A stretch of 64,000 nucleotides of DNA from positions 366,158-430,157 of the forward strand of contig CAJNDS010000913.1 of NCBI GenBank assembly GCA_905221605.1. Reading direction: 5' to 3'. Below, piece after piece: positions 59,690 through 64,000 of the stretch. The notes beneath the pieces are model-generated. The model ran no database searches, was not told the origin of the DNA, and saw only the letters and a list, made by a program, of their open reading frames with translations. The translations under genes and the position numbers were made by a program. This DNA is from Symbiodinium natans. Taxonomy: Eukaryota; Sar; Dinophyceae; Suessiales; Symbiodiniaceae. The first letter of the stretch is position 1; every line of letters begins with the position of its first letter.

Positions 59690-61500
59690 TCAGAAAGCAA
59701 GGGAGATGCGCGAGCCTTCGCCTAGAGCCTCCTGACGGCGTTTCTCTTCTGCCCGCTTGGCCATGAAGCCCGTCGCCATGCGAAAGGGGTCGTCCGTTCC
59801 TGGCCATGGCCACTTGAACTTCATCAGCAAAAAGGATCCCCCATGCTGCTACAGATCCGGGTCCTCCTCCGGTCCCTTGACGAGCAGCCATGGAACAGGG
59901 AGGCTGATTGCCATTCTCAAACATCCCTGGCATGCCCGAGGAAGTAGGAGAAAGTTCAGCAAGGTGCAGCACAGGAGCAAAAGCTCAGAAGCGGAAGTGA
60001 GCACTCTGAGATACTCTGAGTGCATTGGGGCGGCGGTCGCGGGTGACGTACTCGAGAGCTTGCAACTCCTCTCGACTGACCCAGTAGATGCAGTCCACTG
60101 GGCAGGACTGCACCTTGGAGTTGACAAGGTGAGGAATGCAGTAGGGCCTGGATTGCCAGGGCACAGCATAGTCCAGGAGCTCTTCTCCATTACCCCACTG
60201 CGCAAAAACCTGAGAACTTTCTTGGGGCCAGGCAGCTCATCTACACACAAGATGCCGCCTTGCACTTCTTGACATCAGGCCCGTGCCCGTGCACGTCCAG
60301 CATCTGCATCGATACAAAACGTCTTTGGGGCAACGTCACAGCCTTGGCTTCTCAAGATCGGCCAGGAGGGTAGATGCATGCTTCATCGAAGCATGTCTGC
60401 GTTCTCAATACTCAGGTCCATACAGTTGCGGCACGCAATGCAGGTCCACTCATCAACGAAAACCTGAGAACAACGAACGCATCGAAAGGCTAGCAGCCCT
60501 AGCAGCCCTAGCAGCCCGAGCAGCCCCAGCAGCCCCAGCAGCCGTTGCTCGCTGAGGATTCGGCAAACTTTTCCTCGTCATGTTTGGGGCCCTTGTCTTC
60601 CACCTTGTGGTAAAGCGACCGCGACAAAGGTCGACCGTTGTAAACCGGCTTCCTCGGGCTCTCGGGGATTCGCAACGTGGACATATGGGTTCCTGTGAAC
60701 TTTCATACCTCTGCCAGCCTCTGCCCTATAGGACACTGAGACTGTCTCACTAACCTCTTTGTTGCAAGGCGCTCTTTCTTATTGCCAGCTTTGGAAGTCC
60801 AATCCTTAGGATTTACATTTGTCTGACCGAGGGCAATAGCTCACTGCATCTGAATGATTCTGCATGTCGCATGCAAGGCTCCCAAGTTGGGGAAAGGTCA
60901 TCATCAACAAAGACCTGGGCGGGGCAATACAAAGCCACTGCCACCCCCAGAACTTCACACTATCTGCTCAGGATGCTCAAAGATGCGGACTGGCTCCTTC
61001 GAACCATTCCGCTGCACCAACTCGATGTCATAGGCCTGCAATTCTGGAGCCGCAACTGGGGGGGAAAAAACATCAGCCGAATATGGCTTCGAGTGCTTGT
61101 CTACCTACGTCACGCCTTCTTCTCCTCCTCGTTTGACAATACATCGTAGGCATCATTGAGCAGAATGCAGACTTCCTCACCTGATAGCTCTTGCACAATG
61201 TCTGCACTGCACGTCGCAGATCATCCATATGCCAGCGCAGCTGTGCCCCCGGCCATCGTCACCTGCTACATCTGGGTGGCAAATCTTCATTTTGTCATAG
61301 TACGCCTTCTTTATTCTGTCCTCAGCTTTAGTAACTTTAGTGCAAGAACTGATGCCATGGTTCTCAGGTCGCAAGATGCATTGCACCCTGACAAAGATTA
61401 GCATCGGCATCGGCGTCTGCATTCACGCCCAACAACTGGTATAGGTCTTGTGGGACCTGGATAATGCCGCCCGCGCCCGTCGCAGGCGGACCATCTGAAC
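59690..61500 (-). CDS. J-domain plus [4Fe-4S] ferredoxin chaperone (DJC76/77/82-like), plastid type
   Basis: Plants and algae have plastid DnaJ proteins carrying a C-terminal bacterial-type ferredoxin; this matches. Exons after the first: 61320-61254, 61189-61116, 61035-60961, 60914-60882, 60699-60565, 60463-60424, 60342-60287, 60209-60168, 60113-60024, 59818-59690 (741 nt, one frame, TGA stop). The first exon, about 61500-61405, has DLYQLLGVNADAD. J domain: DRIKKAYYDKMKICHPDVAG with the HPD loop that triggers Hsp70 ATPase, then LLNDAYDVLSNEEEKKAYD. Linker: PVYNGRPLSRSLYHKV. Ferredoxin: FVDEWTCIACRNCCDVAPKT, ARVFAQWGNGEELLDY and SCPVDCIYWVSREELQALEY, giving CxxCxxC and CP ligands. The tail is FRMATGFMAKRAEEKRRQ. 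The start and any transit peptide are upstream and unresolved. Confidence 0.9.
60488..60549. repeat. AGCAGCCCT/AGCAGCCCC nonamer repeat in an intron
   Basis: Seven copies of a 9-bp unit within the GC-AG intron (60464-60564) of the DnaJ-ferredoxin gene, just inside its donor. Confidence 0.88.
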
Positions 61501-61552
61501 CTTGCAGTTACACCATCGAGGACACAGAAGCGCCTTTTGAAGCTGCAGCCAT

Positions 61553-62300
61553 TACATGGCAGTATGGCTCAGGTCCATACTAGCACGGCGCATGAGTCTC
61601 CTGCGCCTGGCGCCCAGCATTACAGCTGCAGCGACGCAAAGGCTGGACCTTGCAAGCCGCAGCAATTAGGGAAGGCTGTGCTGTCATGGGCCTGTCCTGT
61701 AGGTCTTTTTCAAGGACCGTCACTTGACAAATGCTGCTTGACCAGCTGCTGAATTCGCAGTATACGGAGGTAGTATGACACAGTGTAGAAGACCCAATGA
61801 GTACGAATTAGTGATGCTTCAGCGGTGACGTGAGCGCGCAGAGCTGCCCGCATTTTGCAAACCAGACCCTCAGTCACAACGCCACACCGTCGGAGCCACT
61901 CAAACCAGACCCGTTCACTTGGACACTCAGACTCTCACCCTCGGAGGCCATACATGGCCATACCCAAACACTCAGTCGCTCAAACTCTTAACCTTGAGAC
62001 GTCATGTCATGGCGGCTCGGTAGTACGAAGAGTGTCTTAATTCAGTCTTGGCTTGCTTCAGCCCTGCAATACAGGATTTAAGACATATGGCAGAAACTTG
62101 CTAAGAAATTAATGTGTCCTCTAAGTCTGAGGCCGTATTCCTGGAAAAATGGGTGCCTCAACTTTAAGAAATCCAGGATACCCTCACCTGGAATTGGGTA
62201 CCCTCACCTGGAATTATCGCCCTTATAGCCCGATAAAGCGTCCGACGCATGAGCATAGTTTGCGACAGTGAGGACCCATGGAGGCAGCTACTGGAGACAG
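61553..62300. other. No recognisable gene
   Basis: Only short open frames. It presumably contains the start of the DnaJ-ferredoxin gene, including any plastid-targeting leader, but no signal peptide or SL acceptor can be singled out. Confidence 0.35.
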
Positions 62301-62309
62301 CTTCTGACG

Positions 62310-62515
62310 GAAAACCCATCAAAAAAAAACTTGTTTCCAATCAAAAAAAACTTTTCCCGACCAATCTAAAAAAAAACTTTCCAAAGATCAAGAAAAACTT
62401 TTTTCCAATCAAAAAAAAACTTTCTTTGGGTATTTATAAGAGATCTAGAATGAATTTATTCGAGAAGCGGAAATCAAAAAAAAACTTTTTCCTAATCAAA
62501 AAAAAATCCTTGGTA
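62310..62515. repeat. A8-10CTT tandem-like repeats
   Basis: Six or more units of AAAAAAAAACTTT separated by CCAATC-type spacers (for example TTCCAATCAAAAAAAA). Degenerate tandem, irregular spacing. Confidence 0.8.
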
Positions 62516-62585
62516 GTCTACAAGAGGTTTTGCCTCTCTTGGACGATACCGCATTCGACGCAAAGATATGTATAGTTTAGTGTGC

Positions 62586-62618
62586 ATGTGTGTATATATA
62601 TATATATGTGTATATATG
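62586..62618. repeat. TG/TA microsatellite
   Basis: TGTGTATATATATATATATGTGTATATATG, a TA-rich tract directly before the satellite array begins. Confidence 0.9.
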
Positions 62619-62639
62619 TCTTGGGCGGCAAAACAGACA

Positions 62640-64000
62640 CTCCTTTCTGCACGGCTTATAAAAAGCGGTGGGGTTGGGGGGGGGGGGGCGCAGCCCCCCC
62701 CATTCGCAAACACAATGCTCACACGATGTTTTCCAACTAGTTCTTGGCTTTGAAAAACCACGCTTTGGTCGGCTAAAAAAAGCGGGGGGGGTTTGGGGGG
62801 GCGCAGCCCCCCCCCCCCCCATTTGCAAACACCCTGCTCACATGATGGGCGTCAACAAGTTTCTTGGGCTTTGAAGCACGCTCTGCACGGCTTAAAAAAA
62901 GCGGGGGGGTTGGGGGGGGGGCAGCCCCCCCCCCCCCATTTGCAAACACAATGCTCACACGATGTTTTTCAACTAGTTTCTTGGGCTTTGAAGCACGCTT
63001 GGTGCGGCTTAACAGAAGCGTGGGGGGGTCACGCTCTGCACGGCTCAAAAAAAAGAGGCGGGGGGGTTTGGGGGGGCGCAGCCCCCCACCCCACTTGCAA
63101 ACACAATGTTTTTTTCAACTAGTTTCTTGGGCTTTGAAGCACGCCTGGTTAGGGTTTAGGGTTTAGGGTTTAGGGTTTAGGGTTTAGGGTTTAGGGTTTA
63201 GGGTTTAGGGTTTAGGGTTTAGGGTTTAGGGTTTAGGGTTTAGGGTTTAGGGTTTAGGGTTTAGGGTTTAGGGTTTAGGGGTTAGGTGTTAGGGTTTAGG
63301 GTTTAGGGTTTAGGGTTTAGGGTTTAGGGTTTAGGGTTTAGGGTTTAGGGTTTAGGGTTTAGGGTTTAGGGTTTATTTAGGGTTTGGGGTTTAGGGTTTA
63401 GGGTTTAGGGTTTAGGGTTTAGGGTTTAGGGTTTAGGGTTTAGGGTTTAGGGTTTGAAGCACGCTTGGTACGGCTTAAAAAAAGCGGGGGGGCGCAGCCC
63501 CCCCCCCCCCATTTGCAAACACCCTGTTCACATGATGGGCGTCAACAAGTTTCTTGGGCTTTGAAGCACGCTCTGCACGGCTTAAAAAAAGCGGGGGGGT
63601 TGGGGGGGGGGGGGGGGGCCCCCCCCCCATTTGCAAACACAATGCTCACACGATGTTTTTCAACTAGTTTCTTGGGCTTTGAAGCACGCTTGGTACGGCT
63701 TAAAAGAAGCGGGGGGGTTGGGGGGGGGGCGCAGCCCCCCCCCATTTGCAAACACCATGCTCACATGATGGGTGTCAACAAGTTTCTTGGGCTTTGAAGC
63801 ACGCTCTGCACGGCTTAAAAAAAAGCGGGGGGGTTGGGGGGGGCGCAGCCCCCCCCATTTGCAAACACAATGCTCACACGATGTTTTTCAACTAGTTTCT
63901 TGGGCTTTGAAGCACGCTTGGTACGGCTTAAAAAAAGCGGGGGGGGGTTGGGGGGGGCGCAGCCCCAGCCCCATTTGCAACACCCTGCTCACATGATGGG
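62640..64000. repeat. A/B satellite array, third locus, continues past the right edge
   Basis: Same monomer family as at 24.1-25.65 and 34.7-36.3 kb: TTTGAAGCACGCT, CGGCTTAAAA, the G-run, GCGCAG, C-run and TTTGCAAACAC. It is interrupted by the telomeric tract at 63148-63452. The T-rich inverted end seen in the two complete elements is absent at its left edge, so this is a plain array or a truncated element. Confidence 0.92.
63148..63452 (+). repeat. Interstitial telomeric tract (TTTAGGG)n
   Basis: About 43 units of TTTAGGG, nearly perfect, with variant clusters near 63279-63295 (GGGGTTAGGTGTTAGGG) and 63373-63390 (TTTATTTAGGGTTTGGGG). Both flanks are the same satellite segment, TTTGAAGCACGCCTGG on the left and TTTGAAGCACGCTTGG on the right. 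TTTAGGG is the plant-type telomere unit also reported for dinoflagellates. Confidence 0.95.

Noticed and set aside
61501-61552. MAAASKG start exon for the DnaJ-ferredoxin gene at 61552
   Set aside because: It would need a 33-nt intron to reach the next in-frame segment, which is too short to be believable.

Overview
The window reads as nuclear DNA of a dinoflagellate, most like the Suessiales/Symbiodiniaceae type, although no single marker fixes the genus. The reasons are: many tiny exons with introns of 46-600 bp; intron starts that are GC or GA far more often than GT, always paired with AG; nearly all recognisable genes head-to-tail on the minus strand with short gaps; Arabidopsis-type TTTAGGG repeats; and very repeat-rich, C/G-tract-rich spacers. 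I rebuilt several genes by hand, joining exons where phase, splice dinucleotide and family alignment all agreed.

Layout, left to right (all genes minus strand unless stated). 0.15-1.0 kb: part of an ankyrin-repeat gene running off the left edge. 2.1-4.0 kb: a complete 8-exon gene for ribosomal protein uS11 (RPS14). 4.1-5.2 kb: exons of a low-complexity K/S/E-rich protein. 6.8-11.4 kb: a large surface receptor with ten FG-GAP/VCBS calcium-loop repeats, an EGF/GCC2-like cysteine region and three membrane helices; by a phase-matched GC-AG intron it appears to continue into a TIR-like cytosolic domain. 11.4-19 kb: repeat-rich, few exons. 19.3-27.5 kb: exons of a long coiled-coil protein with a C-terminal membrane anchor, including a three-fold tandem duplication and a 2.08-kb inserted element. 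31.4-37.2 kb: exons of further coiled-coil genes and a second copy of the element. 38.0-38.5 kb: intronless leucine-rich-repeat gene. 38.9-49.7 kb: a long multi-exon beta-propeller/GCC2/multi-TM receptor-like gene. 50.6-51.7 kb: unassigned exons. 51.7-53.1 kb: C-terminal half of a GH47 alpha-mannosidase. 54.4-55.5 kb: parvulin-type prolyl isomerase. 55.7-58.2 kb: 584-aa protein with two KH domains and a degenerate PP2C-like region. 59.7-61.5 kb: J-domain plus [4Fe-4S] ferredoxin protein, a plastid chaperone architecture. 62.6-64.0 kb: satellite array with an embedded telomeric tract.

The genes do not form one pathway: they are a mixed set (translation, folding, glycan trimming, RNA binding, surface sensing) arranged in one direction, as is usual in dinoflagellates. 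The most notable items are the receptor-TIR-like fusion, the element that sits in a coding exon with a 10-bp target duplication and unbroken reading frame on both sides (a candidate newly made intron), the matching GC-AG introns in both KH domains, and the telomeric tract lodged inside a satellite monomer.
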